From the NCBI GenBank assembly GCA_905221605.1, contig CAJNDS010002261.1, positions 470,287-534,286 on the forward strand: DNA of 64,000 nucleotides, read 5' to 3'. The DNA comes from Symbiodinium natans. Its lineage: Eukaryota > Sar > Dinophyceae > Suessiales > Symbiodiniaceae. Each line of letters begins with the position of its first letter. The first letter of the stretch is position 1. Shown piece by piece: positions 1-13,400 of the stretch. The notes beneath the pieces were generated by a model. It worked only from the letters and a program-made list of their open reading frames with translations, was not told the DNA's origin and did no database searches. The position numbers and the translations under genes are program-made.

Positions 1-870
1 TAAGCACCTTCCAGTCTTCCCACGCAAAGGAAGCATTTATAGTTCAGGATTTAGGGCTTTGTGGGTTTAGAGTTTACTGGGTTTTGAGTGCACGGGGTTA
101 AATGCTTATAGGTCTCGGGCTTGTCGTGTTTACGTTTGAATGCGCAGAAATTTGGGCTTCTTAAGCCCTGCCCATAAATTCACCCAAGTCCCACGGCCCC
201 AGAAATGTGACTTGCCTGGTTCAGGCTTGCCAGCAGGTGACCAAGGCAGGCTTGATAGCAGCCTCCTCAGAGACCGAGCCCTTGTTTGGGGCTTAGAGTT
301 CAAGGTAGAGGGGTTTTGGGTGAGGGTTGCATGCTATCGGACTTAAGATTCAGGGTTTAGGGATCAAGGTTGGATCACCTGCTAAGAGCCCCCCCGCCAG
401 ATAGGCAACTAAAGTATTGCGACTCCGCCATCCAGTTTTTAGATGATTACACTTACACCCTATACCCTAAACCCTCAACCCCTCAACCCCTCAACCCCTC
501 AACCCCTCAACCCCTCAACCCCTCAACCCCTCAACCCCTCAACCCCTCAACCCCTCAACCCCTCAACCCCTCAACCCCTCAACCCCCAACCCCTCAACCC
601 CTCAACCCCTCAACCCCTCAACCCCTCAACCCCTCAACCCCTCAACCCCTCAACCCCTCAACCCTACAGGAAGGGTTCGGGATTCTGGGGTGAATTTGTA
701 GGGCTCTCGGGTGGTGAGCGGAGGTAGGAAACAGCCGATTCCCTGTGGGGTTTTTCGGGGGTGGTTCGGGCCTCAGATAGAGGGTCTAGGGTTAAGTGTT
801 TAGGGTTTAGGGTTTAGGACCCAAAACCCTAATAGTTGAGGGCTTTAGGTGCGCCAAACACGCTCACCAA
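1..870. other. Repeat-rich left edge without a recognised exon
   Basis: This stretch is dominated by degenerate TTTAGGG-like phrases in both orientations and by an octamer array described separately. No exon could be read with confidence. It may be an intron or the upstream region of the kinesin gene that follows; the 5' end of that gene may lie outside the window. Confidence 0.5.
470..665. repeat. (CTCAACCC)n octamer tandem array
   Basis: About 24 nearly perfect copies of an 8-bp unit (CTCAACCC), interrupted once near 583-590 by a shortened unit. The unit is one step from the telomere-type CCCTAAA phrase that surrounds it, so it probably arose by slippage on a telomere-like seed. The open frames across it are an artefact of the repeat. 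Confidence 0.95.
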
Positions 871-876
871 TCGCCC

Positions 877-953
877 GAGGCGGCAATCGAGGCCAGCAAG
901 AAAGCAAACCTCGACGCTGGCGAGTACGCCAAGGCTTTGAGAATTCTGCAGCA
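877..953 (+). CDS. Candidate helical exon upstream of the kinesin coiled coil
   Basis: One frame reads as an Ala/Lys/Glu-rich helical segment (EAAIEASKKANLDAGEYA and onward), unlike the repeat DNA on both sides, and it follows an AG. A GC donor lies near its end. It could be an early exon of the kinesin gene. No phase connection to the next exon could be demonstrated, so assignment is tentative and both ends are approximate. Confidence 0.3.
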
Positions 954-1374
954 ACCCCGCGCTTAGGAAGGCTTGCTCAATTTCGGGTTTACGGTTTAGG
1001 CAGGGTCTACGGGTCAGAGTGCCAGCCCTTTTCCCTGGACCCCCCGCCGATTCCTAAGCCTAAACCCCAATCCCTGGAACCCTGAACCCCCAACCCTAAG
1101 CCATGCAATTTGTGTGATGGCTCCAAGGGCACCTTGGGGGGATCCTTGAGAACTGAAGAGTGGTTTGGCTTTTCGCCTGAAAATATTTTGAAAATGACAA
1201 TAAATTCCTGAGGCCCTGAAGCCCCTAAGCCGCTAAGACCTCAAAGCAAGTCCAACCCTAGAGGCCCTACGGAGTCCCAAGCCCCAAGCCCAATCAATCC
1301 TCAGCCAACCGAAGAAAAACGCAACTCACAGGCCATCAGCCCTAAACTTGGTCAAGCTCCGGCTTCCATTGCAG

Positions 1375-3215
1375 GCAGAGGAGCTTCTGAGGCGCGAGGA
1401 GGAGAAGGAGCCGAGCAGTTTCAGCAGAGGGTTTTGGAGAGCTGCAGGACGTAGGCCCTCAACACCCTCAACCCGAGACCCTGCGCCTCTCCACACAGGC
1501 TTTTGCCAAGCTTGATTCCCCAAGCCCGAGGAGAAGCCCTAAGCCCTAAACTTTCAGGCCCGGTCATTACTTCTTGGTGGTACCATTCAGGTACAAAACT
1601 CCGTATGACTATAGGACCAAAAGGGACCTTACTTCAGAGAACCCACCCTACTTGAAGGTCCTTAAGGGACGTGGGTTGAGAGCAAGGGCCTAGGGACTTT
1701 CTGGGAGATTACCAGCTGAATTTTGGGTTTCTATTGCAGGGAACAGTTTCGAGCTTGCCCGACCCCACAACAGCGGGTTCGGTTGGTTAGCTTCAGGGTT
1801 GCACAATGTAGGCTTTGGGACGAAGGCTTGCAAGGGCTTATATAAAACCCTAAAGACTATACACCCCTCAACCCTGAAGCCCTGAACCAGGAACCCTAAA
1901 CCCTAAACCTTAAACCCTGAGCCCTACACCCTAAACCCTGAGCCCTAAACCCTAAACCCTAAACCCTGAGCCCTAAACCCTAAACCCTAAACCCTAGTGT
2001 GCCCGTGTGCCAGGAGAAGCTGCTGAAGCGGGTCAACGAAGTGCTCGCGGAGTCCCAGCAGGCGGGGCTCCTTCGGCTTGTGGTTTAGTAGCCTGGGGGC
2101 TTGGGACTCATCCTAATAACCCCAAACCCCAAGCCTTACGTCATGGCCTTTACCGAGAGCCTTACGCGACAGGCGGGGTCCAGGGCTTCAAGAGCGTTTC
2201 AGGTTGGCGGAGGCTTTGCAGAGTTGAAGCTCCTAAATCACCAAAAATCCGAACCCATGCGCAAAACCCCAAACCCTCAGCGCAATCTGGCCCGCAAGCC
2301 GAACCCTGCAGGTTTGAAGTTTAGGCTTTGCGTGCTGGGAGTTCTCGGACATCGACGTCGGGCGTAGCGCCCGAAGACCGTGAACCGCTCAGACCTAACC
2401 TCGGTAGACTTTCCCCTTATTGGTTTTAATAGCATCACATTCAGAAATAGTTGTTCAGAGGGTTTTACGGGCCCTCCTAGTAACATGCAAGCTGAACAGC
2501 AAGCCCTTGACCCTCCTCCCTTGAGCTGACACTCACGAGGTCGACATGAAGAGCATCGACGCTCTCCGGGAAATGCGCGAGAAGCTTCAGACGGCCTTGA
2601 AGGACCGATTGAGGTTAAGGGTTTAGGGCTTAGGCTTGAGTTTACAAGGTTTGGGGTCGTGAGCTCAGGGTTTAAGAGCTTGGGTTTGGGTTTGGTGCGT
2701 GAGCCTGCAACGGGTGACATCAGACAGCCCGCCTCAACCTCGAATCCCCTAAACCCTACACCCCACCAGACATCCTAAACCGCAATGCTAGCACCTTCCC
2801 CCCATCCCCCCCAAGGTTTGAGCTTCTTGTCTTGTAGGTTGCTACTAAGAACAGTTCTTTATACAGCAAGGGTTTTTGGACCAAGAGCCTCCAAAGAAAC
2901 ACCATGCACCTCTTGAGCTAATGCCCTAGCCCCCAAGCCCAAAACCCCGGGAGCCAGGAAGCTCTTGCGGCCGGCGTTGCAGAGACCGCCCCGCGGCTGA
3001 TTTCAGTTTTGTGTTGCCATGCCAGGGCGGGTTTAGGGTTTGTCGGGTTTGAGGCCAGGGAGGGAAGGATGAACCAGGACTGCGTTATTCCAAAGAAGCG
3101 GATTTGCCCTAAGCCACCCTGCAGAGGGCCAACCCCGAAAGGTGGGGGTGAGAAGCGCTCCGAGGACCTTGTAGCCATCGACCAGCGGCGCAAGAAGCTG
3201 CACAACGCCGTGGAG
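1375..3215 (+). CDS. Kinesin coiled-coil and neck exons
   Basis: Four short exons encode charged heptad-like helix: 1375-1410 (AEELLRREEEKE), 2014-2061 (EKLLKRVNEVLAESQQ, followed by a GC donor), 2540-2613 (VDMKSIDALREMREKLQ and onward) and 3156-3215 (RSEDLVAIDQRRKKLHNAVE, followed by GTGGCC). The last has the classic kinesin-14 neck pattern, where 'RRKLHN' lies a few residues before the motor. Introns between them carry CCCTAAA-like DNA. Exact junctions of the first and third exons are uncertain because the phases do not all close. Confidence 0.65.
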
Positions 3216-4440
3216 GTGGCCAGAAGTTCGGGCTTTTTAGACTCTAGGGTTTTAGGGGTAATCATGTGGGCCTCTCCCTCCGAATCCCTCATCCGTAAGC
3301 CCCCTAATTCTTAACCCTAAACCTCCCAGCCCTGCACGCCGAAAACCCCCCCAAACCCAACCCAAACCCCAAACCCCAAACCCCAAAACCCCCCAAACCC
3401 CAAACCCCAAATCCCCCCAAACCCCAAATCCACCCAAACCCCAAACCCCAAAGCCCAAAGCCCAAAGCCCAAAGCCCAAAGCCCAAAGCCCAAAGCCCAA
3501 AGCCCAAAGCCCAAAGCCCAAAGCCCAACCCCAAACCCCAAACCCCAAACCCCAAACCCCAAACCCCAAACCCCAAACCCCAAACCCCGAACCCAAACCC
3601 AAAACCCTAAACATTAAGCCCTCACTCCATTGCAAGGACCTCAAGGGCTCCATCCGCGTCTTCTGCCGCGTGCGGCCGCTGAGTAAGAAGGACTCAAGTC
3701 GATTGTGGGGTACCTTATTCTACTATTTGCTTAAGAACCCCCCCCAAAAAACAAAGAATAATAATCTCTATGTGATTTTTTTTACGGAAGAGTCTTTTTT
3801 TATATGTTTTTGTTTTTTTGGGGTTCGTAAGCAAATAATGGTAGTAATTGGGGTCACGATTATGATGGAGTCCTATTTGTGGGTCGATATTCGGGGCCCC
3901 TTATCTTCGGTTATAGGGGTTATTAGGTTTGCTTAGGGTCTTGGGTTTAGGGGGTATTAGGTTTGTTGAGGTTTTTGGGTTTATTTGGGAGTTGAGGGTT
4001 GTTCGGGTATTTCGAGTCAGTTTAGAGTTAGAGTTGAGGGTTTTGAGTTTGGGGGGTTGGGCTTGTGGTTGAGATCTCTCAATTTTGATGGGTTCACTTA
4101 GCCTTCTGATTTTGTGATAGGGTTTAGGCTTTGGCAACTCGCCGAGCTTCAGCAGGCAAAGGCTTTTCGGACGGCTTGCTTGAACCCTATACCTAATGCT
4201 TAAGCGCGTTTCTGTCAATCAGGGTGTCCGCTATTTTTTGAACTGTAACTTCTGGTTTTCGCCGCAAAAGTTCTGGACTGTAATGATTGTACGCAACACA
4301 AATCAAAATGTGCAGTACCTCTAGGCAGGTGCAAAACCACCCGAACCCTGTTCCTGCAGGAGACGGGTCAGGGGGACACCAGCATTTGCGAGGCCCCGAC
4401 GGCATAGAGAGCATGTGTGTGTGTGTGCGCACGAGAGAGC

Positions 4441-4492
<52 letters not shown>

Positions 4493-7400
4493 GAGAGGGA
4501 GGGAGGGAGGGAGGGAGGGAGGGAGGGAGGGAGGGAGGAGGGAGGGAGGAGAGAGAGAGAGAGAGTGTGTGTGTGTGTGTGTGTGTGTGTGCACGAGCGC
4601 GTGCGTGGCTGTGTCTGTATCGCAAGGGTGTGACTGCAAGACCTAGCCTACGACGTGCACGTCTGACTTTGTTGTGTGTTTTGGCAATCTCGAGTAAATT
4701 GAGCCCTCAACTCAGCACCCGAAGTTTAGTCTGAGTCATGTTCATTAGCTCAGTGTTGCCGAGCCCTTCAAGCGATCGGCAGGCAGTCGACCAGATGACA
4801 GTGAAGGTGCGCTGTGCGAGACATCAAGGGTCGCACACCCTGGACCCTCAACTCCGGTTAAGCTACCGCCTGCTCCCTTGCTTCTTGGACATGTCATTAC
4901 CCACTGATTTGCAGCATGGGCTGCCCTACTGTGCCTGCTGCTGTCCTTCGTGGACTTGGCCGTTCTACGCATTGTTGCCGCAGAGCTGGGTTGAGGGTCG
5001 GATCTGTAAACTTTTTTTTTGGTCACCCTGGTTGCTGAGGAACTTGGTCAACTACCGTCTTCACCCCTAAGCCCTGAGCCCTTCACGCTGCACAGGTCAA
5101 GGACGAGCAGTTCGGCTTCGACGCGGTCTTCACTCCTGGAACACAGGCCGCCTGCGAATCCCCCCTAGAAGGGGGTCCTTAAAATCCTACTACCCTCTCT
5201 AACCCTATGTACACCTTTCCAGCAACAGTTCGACCTGAAATTGCCCCTATCTAACCCCTAGGCTCCCTCAGAAGGGGTCCCCCCATTATTTCCCGATCTT
5301 CAGTTTCCAGCATGACCACCACAGAGTCCCCGACAAGCTGGTAGGGTTTAAAAGGGCTTTGGCCGGATTGTGGAGGTGTATCTAACACTAGCGTTTAAGG
5401 TTTAGGGCTTAAAGCGTAAAGCGATGCGCGCACCCTACTCGCTAGACCCTGAACCTTAAACTCCTCGTCCCTGAACCCTAACCCCCCTGCGGGTGTTTAG
5501 GTCGGGAAGGACAGCTTATTTTCGATTTCCCCGGCAGGAAGAGGTCTTCGAAGATTGCCGCGACCTGGTGCAGTCGGCAGCCGACGGCGTGAGCCTCAAT
5601 ACCCTAAATCCCGACTTGCAGAGCCCTCGGGGCATTTGAAGGCCTGCTCTCTGAGATACTGGGTCAGTTCTCTACAGTCAGTATGGATTGTAGGGTCCTG
5701 GAACTTTACAGCATAGTGTTACGGGGTTTGGGGTTTTAGGCTCTAGGAGTCTACTGCGTATTGGTTTGGGGGCTTCGGGTTTCAGGTTTATCGGCTAGAA
5801 CTCTACTGCGTAGGCCTTACGGATCTTACGGGTTTTCATGAGCCTCCGTGTTTTTTTTTGGGGGGTTCAACTGGAGCCCAAGGTTACAACGTCACGATGT
5901 TCGCGTGCGCCTGGCTTGTGGCACAAGCTCCCAAGACCCGAGGGTTCCTGAGTTCTTACCTTTGAGGGACTACGGACCCCCGGGGTAATTTGTATAAACG
6001 GCATGGATGATACGGTCTATTTATGTATATATATATATATATACATATGTATATATATATATCTTTAATTATTTATTATTTATTTTTCTATTTTCTTGCA
6101 TATACATATACATGTAAGGGTTACAAAGTCGTGGGATGAAGGGCCTCTGAGGGTTTTGCGGAGGGAACTCAGACCTGGATCGCACAACGACACAAAAGCG
6201 TAGGCAGATCCGCATGCAAACAATTCAGGGCCCATGGATTCTGAGTCTAAACCCTCAACCCCAACCCCTAAACTGATCTTGCCGTGGGAGCACCCATCAA
6301 AACCAACCCAGGGTTTTGCGTTTCACACCAGCGAGTCTCGCCGACATAGGGCGACTTAGGTGTCTGAGGTTTGGGGACTTGGTTGTGGGGCTCCGGGTCT
6401 GGGGAACTTTAGGTCCTGGAGGGTCTGGCTTCAGAGTTGCACGGTTTGGAGCTTCAGGTTGTCGGGTCCAGAACCTAAGGACCTGGTGACTCGCTTCCAG
6501 GTACGGCCAGACCGGGGCAGGCAAGACCTTCACGATGTACGGCGCCAAAGGCGGGGTATTTTGGAGCAAGGTAGTCCCTTGGGATATGCTTTCCCTGATT
6601 GGCTTGAAGAGGATCACATCAGGAATATTTTCCGAGGGTTTTTAAAGGGCCATCCTAGGGAGGGGTTGGCAAGTGCTCAGGCCGCCAGCAGTCGATGACA
6701 CCCATAGCCCTAAACCGCGAAGCGAAAAGCGCTGGTGTTTACTCCCGTGCTTCGGACGAGCCAAAGCACAGGGTTTGGGGTTTCCTTTGTCATAGTTGGG
6801 TAACATTTTACATGTTTGAGGGCACGTAAACCCAATAAGGAATAGACATTTACAATTTTAATGCTATCCCAACCATGAATTAGTTTTGTGTCTTTAAGAT
6901 GTAGAGGCTCGGCTTTGGAGCGCAGCGTTTGGTTCTTACTCGGGGGCTTCGATTCGAAGTACATCGGCTGGGCTTGTCGCTTCCATGCCGAGTAGCCTAA
7001 AACCTTTTGAACGAACCCTAAACCCTGAACCCTAAACCCTCCAGACACAACCCCCGCGTCCCATGTTATGGCCGCTGCATGTTAAGGAGCATAAGAACGA
7101 CATGAGAGTTTCCGAAATTAGGCGGTGGGGGGGGGTCCTTTACAGGGAGATTCCGCGATAGTAGAGGGAGACCATTCTTTCTCAAAACTTGCGCGTTTTC
7201 TATGCTTGGCCCGCAGCTCTTGCGGCAAGATCTGCCCTGTCCCATCGACATACTTCAAAATGCATCACCATAACGCAGGGAAGTGGCATCCTGACTACAG
7301 AACCCGCAGCATCCCACTCTGGATACTCTTTAAAATCCTGAACCTTAAATAGGTCCGGAATGTCGACAGCCACCTTTCCAAGCATGTTTCTGCTGCTTGC

Positions 7401-10400
7401 TTTGGCCGCCTTCTCCGTCACTGACGGTAGCTGGATCGAGGATGAGGACTGCATTGCAGCCATACTTACTGGATGGGAATTAGGTGCCTTAGAAGCTTAG
7501 AATCCCTATAGAACTTTGTCAGGGATTATCTAGGATACAAAGAAAGCCAAGGGTTCAGTAGGTAGGCACTTTGGATACAGATGTTATAAATTCCCTAGCT
7601 ACTTTTGAGAGGACCTTGTTTAGGAATATTTTTCGTAGGATGTCCAGGGCCAACTCAGTAATGGGTTCGAGGTCCATGGTTCCATGAGTATAGTTGGCGG
7701 TGCGTGACTTGGGGCAACCATACATCGGAATGCATTCCAGGCACCCCAGAGCTTAGCCCCCCCCATGCTTCCTTGGAGGTTTAATTATGATGGGACAGAC
7801 GCAACTGGGGTTGCCAAGTTCCCCAAATAGGGTTGTGGTATCGGCTTCCTGATTTTCAGTGTGTAAGTGCCCATGAAGCTCCAACCAAATCCTTTGCTGT
7901 TGCTCTCAGCTCGTGCTACCGTGAAGCCGTGGACAGAGAGGCAAACGAGCCTCTCGACGGTCCAAGAAACCTCTGCAAGCAACATGCTCAGCATCTAAGC
8001 CACTGCAACTCACTGCCAGCTATGATAGTCAGCAAAGTTGTCCTAAGCCATGCGCTCTCATTAAACTCTGAGCCCCCCAAAACACGCAACCCGAGCCTCC
8101 TAAAGCCCGACTCCCCCCTGCGCCCCGAAGGCCCTCCGCATCCGCACCAGCGAGCGCCTCGCTGCGCCACCACGGCGCCTGACTGTGAACCTCGACGAAG
8201 CGCCGGCGTCGAGGTGAGGAGCGGGGAGGAGTGGGGGGTTTAGGGGCTTGAAGGGGGTTTGGGGATTAGGGTTCAAAGTTTACTTGGGGGCAGTGCGTGG
8301 GTTGGCTTAGGGATTGCTATTTTTTCGTTTTTTTTTGAACATTCCCAGGGTGTGTGTGTGTGTGTCTTTTTGTGCCAAAAGTAATTTGGTTAATGTTAAG
8401 GGTTCTGGCTTTTTTGTGTGTTATTTCTTTGAGGCTGAACTAACAGAATTTTGTTTTTTGAATCGGGTTTGGGTTCTGTGTTTTTGTCTTTATAAGGGGG
8501 CTTCTAGGGCTTCTAGAACCCGCCAAGATTCCCTTGCCAAGCCCATTACACATGCAATTTTGCTTCATGTCATTTCATTTCATTTCCAGGTTTCTCGGCT
8601 CCCCTGAAACCTGCCACCCCCCCCCCAAAAACCTGTCTCAAGATTCAAGGCGGGGTGTGTGTAGTAGCACATTCATCACTTGCGCAGCTGCTGGCTGTTT
8701 GGGGGGGGGGGGGGGGGGGGGGGGGTGTGTGCAACAGCAGACTTGCCATAACCCATGTTCCCTAGCTGCCTGCCCGTGTGCGCATGAACTTTCATACCTC
8801 GCGCTCCAAAGCTTCCAATCCATGGTTGCAGGGCTTAGGGTTTGTTTGGGGCTGCTCCCTGAAACCTCTGGAAGCCCTGAACCTTAAGACGTAATTGCAA
8901 ACCTTCAACCTGAGCGACGCCGTCTTTGTTGGTACTTGTCTCTTTGGAGGACTCGCAGGGTTTAGGATTTGGGTTTAGCGCCGGGCCTAAACCCTAAGCC
9001 CTATCTCAGGCCATAACCCTAAACCCTATTGTATCCCTTTGAAGGCTCATAGATTATATGTGTATGTGTACATATATATATATATAGATATATGAGACGC
9101 GGTCAAAATTGCTGCTTGCTTCTTTTAGAAGCGGGGGAGTTGTTGCAGCAACACGCCGAGGATCGATAGGGGACACGCTAAAATGATATTGCTATTTGAT
9201 ACGATAGGATAAAAGTGCGGTAGGTGACAAACATGGAAAGCGATATGGGGGCTCGCTAATTCAAGCACAAGCAAGGCTTAGCCGACTCATATACATCATA
9301 TGTATATACATATGTCCCCCCCCCCCCCCTCCCCCCTCCCGCCTCCCCCCCCCATACCCAACACCCTACAATTGAGAGGTGGAGCTTCCTGGCCAATGTT
9401 TCCGGCTTTGAGAGTTACCGAGCGAAGGCCACCGGCTACTTGGAGCGACCCGTCCGATGGAATCGATTGCGGATATAGGGCTTGTAGGGTTTTAGGGTTG
9501 TAGGGTTTAGGGTTTAGGGTTTCGGGTTGAGGATGCTTTATTTACATATTTTCTTAAAGGGCATTTAGGGTAGACAGGGAGCACCAAGGAAGTGTTTAGT
9601 TCCTTTGGCGTCCCGGCTTTTGGGGGGGGCTAAGTACCGCCGTTCTGCACAATTTTCATTGCCAATGTATGGCTCGAAGTAGACTCAGACCCTAAACTCG
9701 GAATGGAATACGCTACATGCCCTAACTGCCCTAACTGCCCTAGTGCCCTAAGATCTAAGACCTAAACCCCCAAATGTGTGATTGGTATCTTAGGCCGCTT
9801 AAAGTTAACATGTCCCAGTAATGTTGGACCTGCTTTAATAAGTTACCCCCCCCCCCCCCCCCTCAACAGTCGCGAGCCTGAATAAAAAAAGACCCCAAAC
9901 AGTCGGGGGGGGGGGGGTCCGGAGCCTCCCTAAGCTACCCCGCGACCCTGGAAAGGTCGAGGCTTCAGGCTTCAAGTATCCCTTCTTCTCGAGAAAGCTT
10001 ATGCCTTCCTGAAAACCGAAGGACTGAGCCCCGGGCCCCGGGAGACTTGCATTATAGCGGGCCCCCAAACAAAGGTATTAAAGTGTGTCCGGAGGCCTCC
10101 GTAAGGTACCCCCTTTCCGGATATGATTCGCCTATGGAATCATCTAGTTTTAAGTAAGGAATTTATAAAGAAAAGGCGCCCTGAAAAAAGAAGATTGTCG
10201 GAGATCCTGGACAGGTCGAGGAGGCTTCAAATATCCCTCCTTCTCGAGAAAGCTTATGCCTTCCTGAAAACCGAAGGACTGAGCCCTTGGCCCCGGGAGA
10301 CTTGCATTATAGCGGGCCCCCAAACAAAGGTATTAAAGTGTGTCCGGAGGCCTCCGTAAGGTACCCCCTTTCCGGATATGATTCGCCTATGGAATCATCT

Positions 10401-13400
10401 AGTTTTAAGTAAGGAATTTATAAAGAAAAGGCGCCCTGAAAAAAGAAGATTGTCGGAGATCCTGGACAGGTCGAGGCTTCAGGCTTCAAGTATCTCTCTT
10501 TTTCGAGAAGCTTATGCCTTCCTGACACCCTCAAAAAAACAGTCACGGCCCGAAATCTTTTCATTATAGCGGACCCCAAAACAAAGGGCCAAGATCCTGA
10601 ATAGCCCAAAAAATTTTCGTAATAGCGTCCCCCTAGAATATTGCGGGTGCAACATTAAGACACGTAATTGCATCGTTTTGGGTCGGGATCAGCAATGTTT
10701 CCCAACAGCACCCCCCTCTACAACCCCGAGCCCTTGCCCCCCACACGTCCCCAAAGCCTGAACCCCTTTAAACCCCTAAGCCCAGCAGCTGCAAAGGAAG
10801 TACATTCCCGCGGCCGTGCTTCCCCTCGTCAACTCCATCGCCAAGACGCTGCAGTCGGTGCAGCCTGGCGCCGGGGTTTTAGGGGCTCTTGGGGGGGCCC
10901 TTCTCGGATTTAGGGTTTGCTGTGTTAGGGCTTTATGGCGTTGGAGGCTGGAATGAAGGGCGTTAGGGCGAGCGCAAGCCCTCTACAGAAGGTGGGGAGC
11001 GGGGCATAGATGTGAGGGTGGGTTGGGGGTGGAACCGGCACAAGATTCAGGACCTTCAGCCCTAAACCCTGAACCCGCATGCTGCAGGTACTACAAAGAC
11101 TATGCACAAGAAATGCACGGGATCGCCGCGGCGTTGAACTTGTCGGTGGGGGAGATCGCCCCGCACTCAGGTCAAGCCTTGAACCTTCAACCCTACACTG
11201 TCAAGCCCCGCGCCCCGCGGGGGCAACTTTGCCCTTGTTAGGGTTCTGGGCTCATAAGACTACCCAACGGGCTGTGGGTTTCGGAGAAAAGGAGTTCTTG
11301 ACGAAGCGGCCCTGCAAGCTCTCAAAACCTCAAAGCCAACCTATCCGCAACCCCAAGCTTCATCAGAGGGCATACCGTTCAGGGTCAGTTGTGTTCCCCT
11401 CATAAGGGGTTTGTTCTTTCGGGTTCTCATACGTGCCCTGATAGGGTAAATCCAGACAGATGGCCCTGAGCCTGAAAACGCGCCCATGATCATCCAAGCA
11501 AGCCCCGAGCAGCCTCATCCCCCAAGCCTGGAACCCATCTTAAACCTTAAGACTCTAAACCCCAAACCCCAAACCCTAAACCCCAAAGGAAGCCTGGGGC
11601 TTCAGGGCCTGTGCCGCACGAAACCAAACCCCCCCACCCCCCCCCGGCCGAAGGTTCTGATCAATCTCGTCTATCAAGTTGAGGGCATCGGAACCTCCTG
11701 CAAGAAAGTGCCGCCCGGCCTAGCTAGCTTGGCTCCTTGTTGGTTGGGAGACAGGATGCCTGAAACCATCCCCCCGCCTGACGTCCCTTTAAGGGGATCT
11801 CCTTCTTCGTAGAGAGTTGGAAGGGTAAGGAATAGGTACCTCCCCCCTGAAGTTATTACAAGGCGGAACCTACCTCATGGTTATTTTGCGGACAGGTTCT
11901 CGAGGCCCGCCCCCCCGCCCAACCCCCGCGGGGTTCGCTAAGCCCTGACGCCTCCTAGACTTCAAGACCCTGAGCCCGGATTTTGGGCTTCGAGTGTAGG
12001 GCCCTTGTAGCCCAAGCATACCTTTAAGCCTTTCAGCTAAGACAAAATTTGCGAATGATAATCTACCTTGCCACCTTGCATCTTTTTCAATCATCAGCCA
12101 CATCCCGATCATTCTCTAGCTGTACAGGCAAGTCTCCAAGCATCATCTTTAGTCTACTTGGTCTGGGAATACCATCAGATTTGTTTTCAACTTGATTCAT
12201 GCAGACGTGAACAAGTACCGAGAGAGTTCGCATCCTTTTCCACCCGCGCCCCCCCACTCCCCCCCAACATGTGCAAGCAGGCAATGTTTTCGCCGGCAAA
12301 ACCTCTTTCCAAGCCATTTAAAACCTAGACCACAAAGCCCCTCTCAACCCGAAATGGGGTTGAGAGTCCAGACAATTCTTTCGAAGGGTTCCTGAAATCC
12401 TGAAATCGGGCCCTTATTTCAAGAACCGCCACTCCAAATACGAGGAACACGACGGGTCCCTGCCCCAGCGAGCGACAAGGACCCGGACTCTGTGCCTTGG
12501 CTGCGGTGTGCAATGCAATTCAGGGGTTCAGGTTTGGAGGGTTTGGTTTCGGGAGTAAAGCGGTAGTAGGGTTGCAGATTTTGGGTCTAGGCCTCTATAC
12601 CCTGAACACTAAGGGGCCTAAACCCTCCTAAGGCACTCTGAAACCCTGTAAGGTTCGGCCCTGGTGGCTCAGGGCTCCGCTGCCGAGGACCCGGTTTGGC
12701 AAGGCGTGCGTTTGAGGGTCTAAAGCTCAGGGCGTTTAGGGGTTTTGGGGCGTTTTGGGGTTTAGGGTGCTTAGGGGTTTAGTGTTCGGGGGACCAAGAT
12801 GCTTTCCTGGAGGGTTGGGGTTTGGGGTTAAGGGGTTTGGGGAGTTTGAGGGCTCAGGGGTGTAGACATGAGATTTACGGGTAGCCCTGAGTCGGGGTCA
12901 GGGTCGTGAAGGGGCTTAGTGACGCTTAGTGTTACGCGCTACAACAAGGGCCTGCAGAGCCCCCAAGAAGACTTTAAACCCTACAGTGTTAGTCACGGGC
13001 TTCTTCAAGGTAGGTTCGCTCCCAATGACAATTCCTTGGACAGCAGCCCTACAGACCTCAAAGCGTCGGTCCTCTCTTCTTAACGCCACCTGAAAGCCTA
13101 AATCCTGAAAGCCAAAGCTTGCCCGGGGATCCTAAGTACGCCATCAGTGCAAAGTGCACTCGAAGTGCGCTGGCTCCATCAGGATTTCGGGTTGATGGTT
13201 CAGGGCTGGGCAAAGGACATAGTCAACATGCCCGGCATGTGGCTTGGGCATCAATCATACCCCCGTAAAATGAGGGGCAGGGTGTAAAAACGCGCCACTT
13301 GCTCCTTCGACGGAACCATGATGGAATCATGAAGATTACGCGGTTGAGGGTATGTTGGGTGTTTCTTAGACTGAAACCTTCAAGCAGGCCGCAACTTGGA

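Noticed and set aside
1890-1996. Chromosome end suggested by CCCTAAA arrays
   Set aside because: Arrays are scattered through introns in both orientations; none is terminal in the window.
3252-3653. Several overlapping minus-strand frames encoding Gly-Phe-Gly-Val-Trp repeats
   Set aside because: Direct translation of CCCAAAC/CCCAAAG heptamers in an intron.
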